A stretch of 64,000 nucleotides of DNA from Ramlibacter alkalitolerans (GCF_016722765.1 NZ_JAEQND010000002.1:409323-473322); one strand, 5' to 3'. Positions 1-8,634 are shown, numbered from the stretch's first letter. A program made the numbers and translations. The notes: a model not told the origin generated them from the sequence alone.

Positions 1-942
1 TTCATGGCCAGGCTGGTGCAGGGCCGGTCCGACGAGCTGCTTTCGCTGCTGTGCCTGGCGCGCCCGATCGCGAGCGTGCGGCTGCTGATCGCACCGGCGA
101 TGAACCGCGAGATGTGGGCCCATCCCGCCACCCAGCGCAACATGGCGCAGCTCGCCGCCGACGGCGCCACGCTGCTGGGCGTGGGCAGCGGGCTGCAGGC
201 CTGTGGCGAAACCGGCGACGGCCGCATGCTGGAGCCGCAGGAACTGCTGGAGGACGTGATCGCCTTCTTCCAGCCGAAGCTGCTGGCCGGCCGCAAGGTG
301 GTGGTCACCGCGGGTCCCACCTTCGAGGCGCTCGACCCGATCCGCGGCATCACCAACCACTCCTCCGGCAAGATGGGCTTCGCGATCGCCCGCGCGGCGC
401 GCGAAGCCGGCGCCGACGTGGTCGTGATCGCCGGCCCGGTGCGGCTGGCCACGCCCCGCGGCGTGCGCCGCGTCGACGTGACTTCAGCGCGCCAGATGCT
501 GGCCGCCACCGAAGCGGAAACCCCGCAGGCCGACGTCTTCGTCGCGACCGCCGCGGTCGCGGACTGGCGGCCGGCCACCGAATCGGGCCAGAAGATCAAG
601 AAGGACGGCAGCGGCCAGCCCCCCGCGCTGAGCTTCACCGAGAACCCCGACATCCTCGCCACCGTGGCGCGCAGCGAACGCGCGCAACGCGGGGCCTTGT
701 TCTGCGTCGGCTTCGCCGCCGAGAGCCACGACCTGGTGGACAACGCCAGGGCCAAGCGCGAACGCAAGGGCGTGCCCCTGCTGGTGGGCAACATCGGCCC
801 GAGCACCTTCGGCCAGGACGACAACCAGCTGCTGCTGGTCGACGCGCAAGGCGTGGTCGAACTGCCCCGCGCCTCCAAGCTGGCGCTCGCGCGGCAGCTG
901 GTGGCGGAGATCGCCCGCCGCGCGCGCCCGGCCGGCACCTGA
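1..942 (+). CDS. coaBC: CoaBC, phosphopantothenoylcysteine decarboxylase / phosphopantothenate-cysteine ligase (5' partial)
   Basis: Bifunctional coenzyme A biosynthesis enzyme: the CoaB part joins cysteine to phosphopantothenate using CTP and the flavin-dependent CoaC part decarboxylates the product. The reading frame is open from base 1, so the N-terminal part of CoaC lies outside the window. Visible CoaC signatures are the PAMN motif about 30 residues in and the active-site cysteine segment [10 protein letters not shown] about 35 residues later. CoaB begins at [19 protein letters not shown], has the SSGKMG nucleotide loop and the KIKKDG lysine cluster, and ends at the stop at 940-942. dut follows after 15 bases in the same direction, the usual coaBC-dut pairing. 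Confidence 0.95.
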   Translation, partial: FMARLVQGRSDELLSLLCLARPIASVRLLIAPAMNREMWAHPATQRNMAQLAADGATLLGVGSGLQACGETGDGRMLEPQELLEDVIAFFQPKLLAGRKVVVTAGPTFEALDPIRGITNHSSGKMGFAIARAAREAGADVVVIAGPVRLATPRGVRRVDVTSARQMLAATEAETPQADVFVATAAVADWRPATESGQKIKKDGSGQPPALSFTENPDILATVARSERAQRGALFCVGFAAESHDLVDNARAKRERKGVPLLVGNIGPSTFGQDDNQLLLVDAQGVVELPRASKLALARQLVAEIARRARPAGT

Positions 943-957
943 CCTTCTTCCCCTCGA

Positions 958-1404
958 ATGCAAGTCGACGTCAAGATCCTCGATCCGCGCATGGCGGACC
1001 AGTTGCCCACCTATGCCACGCCCGGCAGCGCCGGCCTGGACCTGCGCGCCTGCCTGGACGCGCCGCTCACGCTGGCGCCCAACGCGTGGCAGCTCGTGCC
1101 CACCGGCATCGCCATCTGGCTGAAGGACCCCGGTTACGCGGCGCTGATCCTGCCGCGCTCGGGCCTGGGCCACAAGCACGGCATCGTGCTCGGGAACCTG
1201 GTCGGCCTGATCGACAGCGACTACCAGGGGCAGTTGATGGTGAGCGCCTGGAACCGCAGCGACATCGCCTTCACGCTGCAGCCGATGGAGCGGCTCGCGC
1301 AACTGGTGATCGTCCCGGTGGTGCAGGCCTCCTTCCAGGTGGTGTCGGACTTCCCGGCCACCGAGCGCGGCGTCGGCGGCTACGGGTCCACAGGGAAGAG
1401 CTGA
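958..1404 (+). CDS. dut: dUTP diphosphatase (dUTPase)
   Basis: Hydrolyses dUTP to dUMP and pyrophosphate, keeping uracil out of DNA and supplying dUMP for thymidylate synthesis. At 148 residues it has the normal length of the trimeric bacterial family. All five motifs are visible: AGLDLR (25-30), PRSGLG (66-71), GNLVGLID (79-86, with the catalytic aspartate), QPMERLAQL (about 108-116) and the C-terminal [10 protein letters not shown] (137-146), where tyrosine replaces the more common phenylalanine that stacks on uracil. It follows coaBC closely and is probably in the same transcript. Confidence 0.97.
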   Translation: MQVDVKILDPRMADQLPTYATPGSAGLDLRACLDAPLTLAPNAWQLVPTGIAIWLKDPGYAALILPRSGLGHKHGIVLGNLVGLIDSDYQGQLMVSAWNRSDIAFTLQPMERLAQLVIVPVVQASFQVVSDFPATERGVGGYGSTGKS

Positions 1405-1568
1405 TCTCCTGTTGCGTCCGCAGGCGCTGACAGCCTGTCCACTGCTGTCCTACGTGTAAGTGCGGAAAAGACTGCACCCGTGCCCGGCGTGCTCCCGATT
1501 CAATGAGCTGTACAGGGCGCACCCGTGGTGGGTGGCGCTGTGCAGATCAGCAAACGAAGGAGAATTCC

Positions 1569-2060
1569 ATGCGCACCATTTCCCGTCTGACATCGCTGGT
1601 GACCGGTGGCCTGGCCATCGCGACGCTCGCGGCGTGCTCGTCCTACGGCCCGATGGCTTCGACGTATCCGACCTCGACGTACCCGGTGGCCAGCTACCCG
1701 GTGGCGGGCAGCGAGTACGGCCGCATCGTCAACATCGAATACCTGCCCGTGGGCACGACCGCCCCTGGCGGCACCAACATCCTGGGCGCGGTGGTGGGCG
1801 GCCTGGCGGGCGGCCTGCTGGGCAACCAGATCGGCAGCGGCGCGGGCCGCACCGCTGCGACGGTGCTGGGTGGCGTGGCGGGCGCCGCGGTGGGCAACCA
1901 GATCGCGCGCAACTCGCAGGGCGTGACGACGCAGGCCGGCTACCGCATCACGATGCAGACGGACCAGGGCCAGATGCGCACGTACGAAGTCCCGGCAACG
2001 GGCGACCTGCGCGTGGGCGACCGCGTGCGCGTGGACAACGGCGTGATCTATCGCGGGTAA
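1569..2060 (+). CDS. Glycine-zipper outer-membrane lipoprotein (SlyB/PcP-like)
   Basis: 163 residues. The start at 1569 follows an AAGGAGAA ribosome site. A signal peptide ends in the lipobox LAAC (cysteine about residue 23), so it should be lipidated and sent to the outer membrane. After a Ser/Thr/Tyr/Pro-rich stretch with repeated TYP units comes a glycine-zipper block (GAVVGGLAGGLLGNQIGSG, then GGVAGAAVGNQIA) like that of the SlyB/Rick_17kDa family, and a C-terminal segment that may be a small beta domain. The family is linked to outer-membrane integrity; the exact role is unknown. It is followed by its own terminator and looks monocistronic. Confidence 0.85.
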   Translation: MRTISRLTSLVTGGLAIATLAACSSYGPMASTYPTSTYPVASYPVAGSEYGRIVNIEYLPVGTTAPGGTNILGAVVGGLAGGLLGNQIGSGAGRTAATVLGGVAGAAVGNQIARNSQGVTTQAGYRITMQTDQGQMRTYEVPATGDLRVGDRVRVDNGVIYRG

Positions 2061-2082
2061 GCGAGCGCATCGCCAGTGAAAA

Positions 2083-2110
2083 CGCCCGGTGCAGGCCGGG
2101 CGCCTTTTTT
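2083..2110 (+). terminator. Rho-independent terminator of the glycine-zipper lipoprotein gene
   Basis: A 7-bp perfect stem (CGCCCGG 2083-2089 with CCGGGCG 2096-2102), a 6-base loop, then CCTTTTTT. It lies 23 bases after the stop codon. Confidence 0.85.
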
Positions 2111-2132
2111 GTGCGCACCTCGCCAAGAATTC

Positions 2133-2232
2133 GAACGCAAAAGCCGCAAAAGCTACGCAAAAGCCGCAAAGGCAAAGCCATGGTCATGGCTTCGTTTGGC
2201 GGCTTTCGTTTTCCTTTGCGGCTTTTGCGTTG
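2133..2232. repeat. Long intergenic palindrome, CGCAAAAGCCGCAAA family
   Basis: A long imperfect inverted repeat with arms of about 45 bases (2133-2177 and 2190-2232). Each arm carries two related copies of a unit like ACGCAAAAGCCGCAAA, so arms are internally repeated. The centre is a small perfect palindrome (GCCATG 2177-2182, CATGGC 2185-2190). It sits between the convergent lipoprotein and FKBP genes. A relative of the same design lies at 58080-58185. No coding capacity is supported. Confidence 0.75.
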
Positions 2233-2260
2233 AGATTGATCGGTCAACACCGAAACCCGT

Positions 2261-2755
2261 TCAGTCCCCGATGCGGAAGAAGCCCGTCCCCAGCGTGCCG
2301 CGGCCCACTTCTTCTTCCGTCGCCTCGCGCACGTCTTCCACCTTCAGGTGCAGCCGGATCGCGATGCCGGCCAGCGGGTGGTTGCCATCGAGGACGACGT
2401 GTTCGGGGTAGATCTCCGTCACCGTGTAGAGCAGGTTCTTCGGCGCGTCCGTGCTGGTCGCGCCGGCCGGCAGGCCCTCGAAGGTCATGCCTTCCTCCAG
2501 CTCCTGCGGGAAGACGCCGCGCGGCTCCAGGAACACGCGCTGTTCGTCGTAGTCGCCGAAGGCGTCCTCCGGCTCGATGTGCAGGTCGAGCCGGTCGCCC
2601 GGCTCGTGGCCCTGCAGGGCCTCCTCCACCTTGGCCAGCAGGTCGCGGCCGCCGACGAGGAACTCCACCGGCTCCTCGAGTCGGTCCAGCTCCTCGCCCA
2701 GCGTGTCCTTCAGCGTCCAGGTCAGGGCGACGACGCAGTTCGGTGTGATTTCCAT
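2261..2755 (-). CDS. FKBP-type peptidyl-prolyl isomerase, SlpA/SlyD-like
   Basis: Cytoplasmic prolyl isomerase/chaperone of 164 residues. I chose the ATG at 2755 (MEITPNCVVALTW), although the frame stays open upstream, because FKBP homology begins there. Recognisable parts are the first strand VALTWTLKD, the segment DLHIEPEDAFGDYDE that leads into the insert-in-flap chaperone domain, and the return strand NHPLAGIAIRLHL typical of SlyD/SlpA. No histidine-rich SlyD metal tail is present, which favours SlpA-like. The start codon is only 22 bases from the divergent oxygenase gene, so the two promoters must overlap the opposite coding regions. Confidence 0.9.
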   Translation of the reverse strand: MEITPNCVVALTWTLKDTLGEELDRLEEPVEFLVGGRDLLAKVEEALQGHEPGDRLDLHIEPEDAFGDYDEQRVFLEPRGVFPQELEEGMTFEGLPAGATSTDAPKNLLYTVTEIYPEHVVLDGNHPLAGIAIRLHLKVEDVREATEEEVGRGTLGTGFFRIGD

Positions 2756-2777
2756 AGGAGAATTGTCGCAGCTCCCC

Positions 2778-3908
2778 ATGGATCCCACTGCACCCCTGCC
2801 CCTGCTCGGCGGCCTCAGCCCGGCCTTGTTCATGAAGCGGCACTGGCAGAAGAAGCCGCTGCTGGTGCGCCAGGCCATCCCCGGCTTCCAGGCCCTGCTG
2901 CCGCCGCGCGAGCTGTTCGCGCTGGCTGCACGCGACGAGGTGGAGTCGCGCCTGGTCGCGCGCGAAGGGCGCTCCTGGCGCCTGCAGCGCGGCCCCTTCG
3001 CACGGCGCGCCCTGCCGGCGCTGAAGCAGCCCGGGTGGACGCTGCTGGTGCAAGGCGTCGACCTGCACCATGCCGGCGTGCACGCGCTGCTGCACCAGTT
3101 CGCCTTCGTGCCGGCCGCGCGCCTCGACGACCTCATGATCAGCTACGCCACCGACAGCGGCGGCGTCGGTCCGCACTTCGACAGCTACGACGTGTTCCTG
3201 CTGCAGGCGCAGGGACGCCGCCGCTGGCGCATCGGCCGCCAGACCGATCTGCAGCTGCAGGAAGGCCTGCCGCTGAAGATCCTGGCGAACTTCGAGCCCG
3301 AGCAGGAGTTCCTCCTCGAACCCGGCGACCTGCTGTACCTGCCACCGCGGTATGCGCACGACGGCATCGCCGAGGGCGAGTGCCAGACGTATTCGATCGG
3401 CTTCCGGGCCCCGGCGCAGGCGGAGCTGGCGCGCGAGCTGCTGCAGCGCATCGCCGACGAAGCGGCGGAAGAGGGGCCGCAGCGCCTGTACAAGGATCCC
3501 GCGCAACCCGCGACGCAGTCACCCGGTGCGATCCCCGAAGGGCTGCGCCACTTCGCCCAGGAGGCGCTGGCGGCGGCGCTGAAGGACCCGTCGGCGCTGG
3601 ACCGCGCCCTGGGCGAATACCTCACCGAGCCCAAGGCCAGCGTGTGGTTCGAACCGGGCCGCGCGCCGCGCCGCCTGCGCTCGCTGGCGCTCGATGCGCG
3701 CACGCGCATGCTGCATGATGGGCGCCATGTCTTCATCAACGGCGAGGCCTGGCGCGCCGGCGGTGCCGATGCGAAGCTGATGCGCCGGCTGGCCGATCGG
3801 CGTCGCCTCGAGCCGGCGGAGCTGGCGCACGCGAGCGACGGTGCGCGCGCGCTGCTGCTGTCCTGGTGCGAGGCCGGCTGGGCGCACGCCAACGAGGGGG
3901 AGCCATGA
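2778..3908 (+). CDS. JmjC/cupin ribosomal oxygenase (YcfD/RoxA-like)
   Basis: 376 residues, similar to bacterial 2-oxoglutarate/Fe(II) oxygenases such as E. coli YcfD, which hydroxylates an arginine of ribosomal protein L16. N-terminal SPALFMKRHWQKKPLL is the family signature. The iron-binding motif is HFDSYDVF (HxD, roughly residues 133-135), with the distal histidine in RYAHDG. A C-terminal winged-helix-like region (LMRRLADRRRLEPAELAHA) matches the family. The stop overlaps the next start (ATGA at 3905-3908), so the downstream gene is translationally coupled. The substrate is inferred from family knowledge only. Confidence 0.85.
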   Translation: MDPTAPLPLLGGLSPALFMKRHWQKKPLLVRQAIPGFQALLPPRELFALAARDEVESRLVAREGRSWRLQRGPFARRALPALKQPGWTLLVQGVDLHHAGVHALLHQFAFVPAARLDDLMISYATDSGGVGPHFDSYDVFLLQAQGRRRWRIGRQTDLQLQEGLPLKILANFEPEQEFLLEPGDLLYLPPRYAHDGIAEGECQTYSIGFRAPAQAELARELLQRIADEAAEEGPQRLYKDPAQPATQSPGAIPEGLRHFAQEALAAALKDPSALDRALGEYLTEPKASVWFEPGRAPRRLRSLALDARTRMLHDGRHVFINGEAWRAGGADAKLMRRLADRRRLEPAELAHASDGARALLLSWCEAGWAHANEGEP

Positions 3909-4417
3909 ACGACCAGCCGATCTCCGCGCCGCCAGCGCCGCTGCCCTCGCGCCGCTTCGACAGCCGCGACGACTTCCGCCAGCTCGTTCGCGATGCGCTG
4001 GCCTGCGCGACGCGCGAGGGCTGGCGCGAGATCATCCTGAGCGACGCCGATTTCCAGGACTGGCCGCTCGGCGAGCGCGCGGTGGCCGAATCGCTGCAGG
4101 CGTGGTCCGCCGGCGGACGCAGGATGGTGCTGCTCGCGCGCAGCTACGACGGGGTGCTGCGCCAGCATGCGCGCTTCGTGCAGTGGCGCCGGCTCTGGTC
4201 CCACATCGTCACGCCGCTGGCGTGCGCGGGCGCGGGCCGGCTCGAAATCCCCAGTGCGCTGTGGAGTCCGGCGTGGGTGCTGGAGCGGCGCGACGTGGAC
4301 CGCAGCAACGGCTATTGCGGCAGCGAGCCGCAGCGCCGGGTGCTTCTGCGCGAGACGCTGAACGAGTGGCTGGCGAAGGCGACGCCCGCCTTTCCGCCCA
4401 CCCTGCTAGGACTATAG
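3905..4417 (+). CDS. Conserved protein of unknown function coupled to the ribosomal oxygenase
   Basis: 170 residues, start overlapping the oxygenase stop by four bases. I do not recognise a named family with certainty. The sequence is rich in Arg, Trp and Ala, has no signal peptide or membrane segment, and reads as an alpha/beta fold: REIILSDADFQDWPL followed by a helix and RRMVLLARSYDGVL resembles the strand-helix-strand order of phospholipase-D-like or HKD-type half domains, but no HKD motif is present. Tight coupling suggests joint expression with the 2-oxoglutarate oxygenase. Confidence 0.7.
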   Translation: MNDQPISAPPAPLPSRRFDSRDDFRQLVRDALACATREGWREIILSDADFQDWPLGERAVAESLQAWSAGGRRMVLLARSYDGVLRQHARFVQWRRLWSHIVTPLACAGAGRLEIPSALWSPAWVLERRDVDRSNGYCGSEPQRRVLLRETLNEWLAKATPAFPPTLLGL

Positions 4418-4461
4418 GTTCCGAAGTAAGGGTCTGCCCCGAAGTAAAAACCCTTTGAGGT

Positions 4462-4467
4462 TATAAT
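4462..4467 (+). promoter_or_regulatory. Possible -10 element for the small Ala/Pro lipoprotein
   Basis: A consensus TATAAT in an unusually AT-rich patch 111 bases upstream of the lipoprotein start. No convincing -35 element is visible at 17 bases, so this is a weak call. Confidence 0.35.
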
Positions 4468-4577
4468 TTTTGGCTGAGTTGGAAAGGGCTCGAGCCTCTC
4501 CGCTCGGTCACTAGCGGCTTCGCCCGCCAGGACAAAGTTCCGGAATCGTTGTCCCCATCCCTAAGAAGGAAACTGAA

Positions 4578-4835
4578 ATGAAAAAATCGCTCGTTCTGGC
4601 CACCCTGGTCGCCGCCGTTGCCCTGGCCGCCTGCGGCAAGAAGGAAGAGCCGGCGCCCGCGCCCGCCCCGGCCCCCGCTGCTGCTCCGGAACCCGCGCCC
4701 GCCCCGGCTCCCGCTGCGGCGCCCGCCGCCGACGCTGCCAACAGCGCTGCTTCCGCCGCTGCCGGCTCGGCTTCTGCCGCTGCCGACTCCGCTGCCGCCG
4801 CTGCTTCCGCCGCGTCGTCCGCTGCATCGCGCTGA
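4578..4835 (+). CDS. Small Ala/Pro-rich lipoprotein
   Basis: 85 residues preceded by AAGGAAA. A short signal peptide leads to the lipobox LAAC (cysteine about residue 19), then CGKKEE and a long low-complexity tail of PAPA units changing to AAS repeats, consistent with an extended periplasmic spacer. Such proteins are frequent in Burkholderiales and have no defined function. The gene stands alone, with a possible promoter upstream and a strong hairpin downstream. Confidence 0.75.
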   Translation: MKKSLVLATLVAAVALAACGKKEEPAPAPAPAPAAAPEPAPAPAPAAAPAADAANSAASAAAGSASAAADSAAAAASAASSAASR

Positions 4836-4861
4836 TCGCCGCGCTGCGCGACTGCGCAACG

Positions 4862-4891
4862 CAAGAAAGCCGCCCTCGGGCGGCTTTCTTG
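4862..4891. terminator. Bidirectional hairpin terminator
   Basis: A 13-bp perfect stem with a CTCG loop (arms 4862-4874 and 4879-4891). The stem ends in AAGAAA/TTTCTT, so either strand ends in a short T-rich run. It lies between the convergent lipoprotein gene and the MBL hydrolase gene and can serve both. Confidence 0.85.
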
Positions 4892-4913
4892 TTGCCGCCG
4901 TCTGCTGGGCTCG

Positions 4914-5693
4914 CTAGGCGGTCAGCCAGCCGCTGCCACTGGGGCCATCGGCGACGTGCACGTCGTCGCTGGCGCAGTTCAGGGCCTGCGCGAGCGCGGC
5001 GCGCACCAGTTCCGGTTTGTTGTTCTGCTCGCTCAGGTGCCCTGCGACCACCTGCCGCAGCGCGCCGGCGGCCAGCACCGCCTGCGCCAGCGCCGCGGCC
5101 GCGCTGTTGGCGAGATGCCCGTAGGGTCCGCCGACGCGGCGCTTGAGGAAGGCCGGATAGCTCGAGGTGCGCAGCAGGTCCTCGTCGTGGTTGCACTCCA
5201 GCAGCAGCGTGGCGCAGCCGGCCAGTTCCTGCAGCACGTGCGCGGTGACATGGCCCAGGTCGGTCACGACGCCCAGGCGCGTGCTGCCGTCGGTGCAGGT
5301 CAGTTGCAGCGGTTCGCGAGCGTCGTGCGGCACCGTGAAGGGCCGCACCTGCATCGCCCCCACCTCGAAGGCCAGGCCGTCGCAGGCCAGGCGCAGCAGG
5401 CCTTCGAAGTCCGGCTGGCCGATGGCCGCATAGGTGCCTTCGCTCATGTAGACCGGGATGCGCTCGCGCAGCGCGAGCGTCCGCGCGCAGCCGATGTGGT
5501 CGCCGTGCTCGTGCGTGATGAACACCGCATCGATCTGGTCGGCCATCATGCCGGCGGCGCGCAGGCGCTTGTCGAGCTCGCGGATGCCGAGCCCGCAGTC
5601 GACCAGCAGGTGCGCCGCCCCGGCGCCACTGCGCGCCTGGACGACGGTGGCGTTCCCCGAACTGCCACTGCCCAGGCTCTTGAACCGGATCAC
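4914..5693 (-). CDS. MBL-fold metallo-hydrolase (YycJ/WalJ-like)
   Basis: 259 residues, a cytoplasmic metallo-beta-lactamase-fold hydrolase. The opening IRFKSLGSGSSGNATVV and the metal motif THEHGDHIG (HxHxDH) are typical of the YycJ/WalJ subgroup, a putative nuclease/phosphodiesterase family. Further ligands are in LECNHDED and near the C terminus AGHLSEQNN. It starts one base after the bamC stop and is the last gene of the methyltransferase-dapA-bamC-MBL run, an order commonly seen in Burkholderiales. The substrate is not known. Confidence 0.88.
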   Translation of the reverse strand: MIRFKSLGSGSSGNATVVQARSGAGAAHLLVDCGLGIRELDKRLRAAGMMADQIDAVFITHEHGDHIGCARTLALRERIPVYMSEGTYAAIGQPDFEGLLRLACDGLAFEVGAMQVRPFTVPHDAREPLQLTCTDGSTRLGVVTDLGHVTAHVLQELAGCATLLLECNHDEDLLRTSSYPAFLKRRVGGPYGHLANSAAAALAQAVLAAGALRQVVAGHLSEQNNKPELVRAALAQALNCASDDVHVADGPSGSGWLTA

Positions 5694-5694
5694 G

Positions 5695-6771
5695 CTACTT
5701 CAGGTCGTCGGCGATGACCTGCACGATGCGCTGCGCGTTGTCCGAAGTCTCGGGCGCGCCGTTCGCGTTCAGCACGGAGACGGTGGTGGTCTGGCCTTCG
5801 GACTTCACGTTGATGCGGTACTTCAGCGGCGCCTCGGCGCTGTCGCGGCGGAACAGGCGGCCGAAGAAGCCCGCATTCTTCTTGTCCGGGTTCGGCGGCA
5901 CGTAGCGCACGAAGTAGGTGCCCTGGCTGCGATCGCGGTCTTCGACGGTGAAGCCCGTGCGATCCAGCGCCAGGCCGACGCGGCGCCAGGCGCGGTCGAA
6001 GCCTTCGTCGATCAGCACCACCGGCTGGCTGTTGACCGTGGCGATGCGCGAGCTCGGGCGGTCGGGCGCGACGTTGGTCGCGGCCGCGGCCTGCAGTTGC
6101 GGGGCGCCGAGCTTGACCATCAGGCGGCGCAGGAATTCGGCTTCCAGCTCCGGATCCGAGGGGCGCGGCTGCCAGGCCGTGTTCTCCTTCTGCTGGCTGG
6201 TGTAGACCTCCACCATGCCGCGGTGGCTGATGAAGATCTCGGTGCCGCCGGTGGGCGAGCGCTCCAGGCGGGTGCGGAACTTGTCGCGCTCCGACGTGGA
6301 GTAGGCCGAGTCGATCAGCTTGCCCAGCGTGTTGCGGATGATGTCCTGCGGGATCTTGGCGCGGTTCTCCGCCCAGTCCGTCTCCATGATGCCCAGGTTC
6401 GGCTGGTCCATGGCCAGCAGGAAGCCGGCTTCCTGCCAGAAGTCGCGCACCGGCCCCCACAACTGGTCGGCGGGGCGGTTGACCACCAGCCAGCGCTGGT
6501 TGCCGGCGCGTTCGATGCGCACGTCGCCCACCGCGGTGGCGGCCGTCGGCAGGTTGGGCACGGCCTGGCCCAGGCTGTAGCTGTTGGCGGACACGGCGGC
6601 GCCGGGGGCGACGTAGCGCGAGTCGCGCGAGAGCTGCGTCAGGTCCGGCGGGACTTCGAGCGTCGGGCCCTTGGTCGCGCTGCGGTAATCGATTCGATCC
6701 TCCTGCAGGAACGAGCAGGCGGACAGCGCGGCGGCCAGGGCGACCAGGCCGAACTTCGCGATCAACTTCAT
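5695..6771 (-). CDS. bamC: BamC, outer-membrane assembly lipoprotein
   Basis: 358 residues. The start at 6771 (MKLIAKFGLVALAAALSAC) places a lipobox cysteine at residue 19; AGAGGGA lies upstream. BamC (NlpB/DapX) is an accessory lipoprotein of the BAM complex that inserts beta-barrel proteins into the outer membrane. The segment DYRSATKGPTLEVPPDL just after the cysteine is the conserved unstructured region that binds BamD, followed by two helix-grip domains. Its position directly after dapA fits the old name dapX. Confidence 0.93.
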   Translation of the reverse strand: MKLIAKFGLVALAAALSACSFLQEDRIDYRSATKGPTLEVPPDLTQLSRDSRYVAPGAAVSANSYSLGQAVPNLPTAATAVGDVRIERAGNQRWLVVNRPADQLWGPVRDFWQEAGFLLAMDQPNLGIMETDWAENRAKIPQDIIRNTLGKLIDSAYSTSERDKFRTRLERSPTGGTEIFISHRGMVEVYTSQQKENTAWQPRPSDPELEAEFLRRLMVKLGAPQLQAAAATNVAPDRPSSRIATVNSQPVVLIDEGFDRAWRRVGLALDRTGFTVEDRDRSQGTYFVRYVPPNPDKKNAGFFGRLFRRDSAEAPLKYRINVKSEGQTTTVSVLNANGAPETSDNAQRIVQVIADDLK

Positions 6772-6799
6772 GGAATTCCCTCTTGGATACTTGGCGTGC

Positions 6800-7687
6800 T
6801 CAGCCCAGCAGGCCGGCGGCACGCAGCGCGCCCTCGACCACGGCTTCATTGGCCTTGGCGAGCGGCGTCATCGGCAGGCGCAGCGCCCCGCCCATCAGGC
6901 CCATGCGGGCCATCGCCCACTTCACGGGGATCGGATTGGCCTCGACGAACAGGTGCTTGTGCACGGGCATCAGGCGGCGCTGGATCTCCATCGCCTTCTT
7001 CGCCTCGCCCGCCATCGCGGCGACGCACAGTTCATGCATCAGGCGCGGCGCCACGTTGGCCGTGACGCTCACGTTGCCCTGGCCGCCGCACAGCATCAGG
7101 GCCACGGCGGTGGGGTCGTCCCCGGAATAGACCGAGAAGCCCTTCGGCGCTTCCTTGATCAGCCACTGGGCGCGCTCGATGTTGGCCGTAGCTTCCTTGA
7201 TGCCGACGATGCCGGGCACCTGCGCCAGGCGCAGCACCGTTTCGTGCAGCATGTCCGCCACCGTGCGGCCGGGCACGTTGTACAGCACCATGGGCAGGTC
7301 GCCGGTGGCCTCGGCCACGGCCTTGAAGTGCTGGAACAGGCCTTCCTGCGTGGGCTTGTTGTAGTAGGGCACCACCTGCAGTTGCGCGTCGGCGCCGACC
7401 TGCTGCGCGAACTTCGCCAGCGCGATCGCTTCGAGCGTGGAGTTGGCGCCGCAGCCGGCCATGATCGGCACGCGCTTGTTCGCCTGTTCGACGGCGACGC
7501 GGATGATCTCCTGGTGCTCCTCGACGTCGACGGTGGGCGATTCGCCCGTGGTGCCGACGACGCACACGCAGTCGGTGCCCTGCTCGATGTGCCAGTCGAC
7601 GAGCTTGCGCAAGGTGGGGTAATCGACGCTGCCGTCGTCCAGCATCGGTGTGACGAGCGCGACGATGCTGCCAGTAATCGGAGTCAT
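6800..7687 (-). CDS. dapA: 4-hydroxy-tetrahydrodipicolinate synthase
   Basis: 295 residues, normal length. Condenses pyruvate with aspartate semialdehyde at the entry to the diaminopimelate/lysine branch. Seen directly: GTTGES (45-50) that binds pyruvate, YYNKP (about 108-112), YNVPGRT with the catalytic tyrosine at about 136, and the Schiff-base lysine in GIKEAT at about 164. It overlaps the upstream methyltransferase stop by four bases and precedes bamC by 28 bases, so the three are probably one transcript. Confidence 0.97.
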   Translation of the reverse strand: MTPITGSIVALVTPMLDDGSVDYPTLRKLVDWHIEQGTDCVCVVGTTGESPTVDVEEHQEIIRVAVEQANKRVPIMAGCGANSTLEAIALAKFAQQVGADAQLQVVPYYNKPTQEGLFQHFKAVAEATGDLPMVLYNVPGRTVADMLHETVLRLAQVPGIVGIKEATANIERAQWLIKEAPKGFSVYSGDDPTAVALMLCGGQGNVSVTANVAPRLMHELCVAAMAGEAKKAMEIQRRLMPVHKHLFVEANPIPVKWAMARMGLMGGALRLPMTPLAKANEAVVEGALRAAGLLG

Positions 7688-8256
7688 GGTTGTTCCCGGG
7701 GAATGCCCGATTCTAACGAGAGCATGTAACGCGCCCTTGTAGGGCCGGGTCGCTCGCGCACCGCCGCGATCCGCTGCACGAACCGGGGCGGCGGCTCGAG
7801 GAAGCCGTCCTCGAACGCCACCACCCGCAGCTCGCCACCGTAGGCCCGCAGCAGTTCGCCGGGCGCCAGCAGGAAATCCGGCCGGGAGGGCTTGCCGACC
7901 GTCTCGTTGCCCAGCGCGAAGGTCTCGTGCAGCAGCACGCCCCCGGGCGCGACGCTGGCCAGGATCTGCGGGAACAGCGGGCGCCAGAGGTAGTTGGTCA
8001 CGATCACGGCATCGAACTGCCGGCCGGGGAGCGGCCAGGGGGCGTTCTCGATGTCGGTCTGGATGGTTTCTCCCACACCCTGCAAGGTGGCCAGCGCATC
8101 GGCATCGCGGTCGACGGCGGTGACGGCGTGACCATTCGCGGCGAAGAAGCGCGCATGCCGGCCTCTACCGCAGGCGAGGTCGAGCACCGTACCGCCGGCG
8201 GGCACGAGGTGCGCCCAGCGTCGGATCCAGTCAGAAGGTTCTTCGGTGCCGTGCAT
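7684..8256 (-). CDS. SAM-dependent methyltransferase, class I
   Basis: 190 residues from the ATG at 8256; a GTG at 8280 in the same frame would add eight residues, and neither has a clear ribosome site. The SAM-binding motif [16 protein letters not shown] (motif I) is followed by an acidic end of strand 2 (TAVDRD) and the motif IV-like strand [16 protein letters not shown]. Small TehB/methyltransferase-11 type; the substrate cannot be inferred. Its stop overlaps the dapA start, so expression is coupled. Confidence 0.85.
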   Translation of the reverse strand: MHGTEEPSDWIRRWAHLVPAGGTVLDLACGRGRHARFFAANGHAVTAVDRDADALATLQGVGETIQTDIENAPWPLPGRQFDAVIVTNYLWRPLFPQILASVAPGGVLLHETFALGNETVGKPSRPDFLLAPGELLRAYGGELRVVAFEDGFLEPPPRFVQRIAAVRERPGPTRARYMLSLESGIPREQP

Positions 8257-8303
8257 TTCAGTCGGTGGGCTGGAGTCCACGGGCGACGGTGCCCCCCGGG
8301 GCC

Positions 8304-8429
8304 GGACCAGGACGTGACAGTCCGCCTCTGCGACTGTCCCCCGGCGCGGATGGGAACCGTTGCCCGTGAGGGCCGCGCGCCCGCGCCTCCTCCTTGATGT
8401 CGCCGAGTCGGACTGTCACGCCCTGGTCC
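8304..8429. repeat. Imperfect 21-bp inverted repeat, arms about 84 bases apart
   Basis: Arm one (8304-8324) reads GGACCAGGACGTGACAGTCCG. Its reverse complement recurs at 8409-8429 with a single difference. The spacing and the nearly identical arms suggest a small mobile or REP-like unit rather than a terminator. Confidence 0.7.
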
Positions 8430-8606
8430 TGGAGCGCGCGGGTACGACGGAAGCGGCCTGCGCTACCCGTGTCTTCGGCAGTGCTGGTGGCACGAGTCAG
8501 CGAAGCCGCACCGTTGCGGTCCGCACCCGGCAGGGCTGGTCCGGCGAGGCGGCAACGGGTGTGCACCAGCAATGGAACCAGCCATGGCACCAGCAGCGGT
8601 GCCTCC

Positions 8607-8634
8607 TGGATCCCCGCCTGCGCGGGGATGACGG
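8607..8634. repeat. REP-like hairpin, ATCCCCGCCTGCGCGGGGATGACGG type
   Basis: A short hairpin (ATCCCCGC / GCGGGGAT) followed by GACGG, a repeat unit widespread in Burkholderiales. Relatives in this window lie at 54110-54137 and 63839-63871. Confidence 0.75.

Noticed and set aside
1506..1516. CTGTACAG-like sequence upstream of the glycine-zipper lipoprotein
   Set aside because: Half-sites are adjacent without the eight-base spacer needed for a LexA box.
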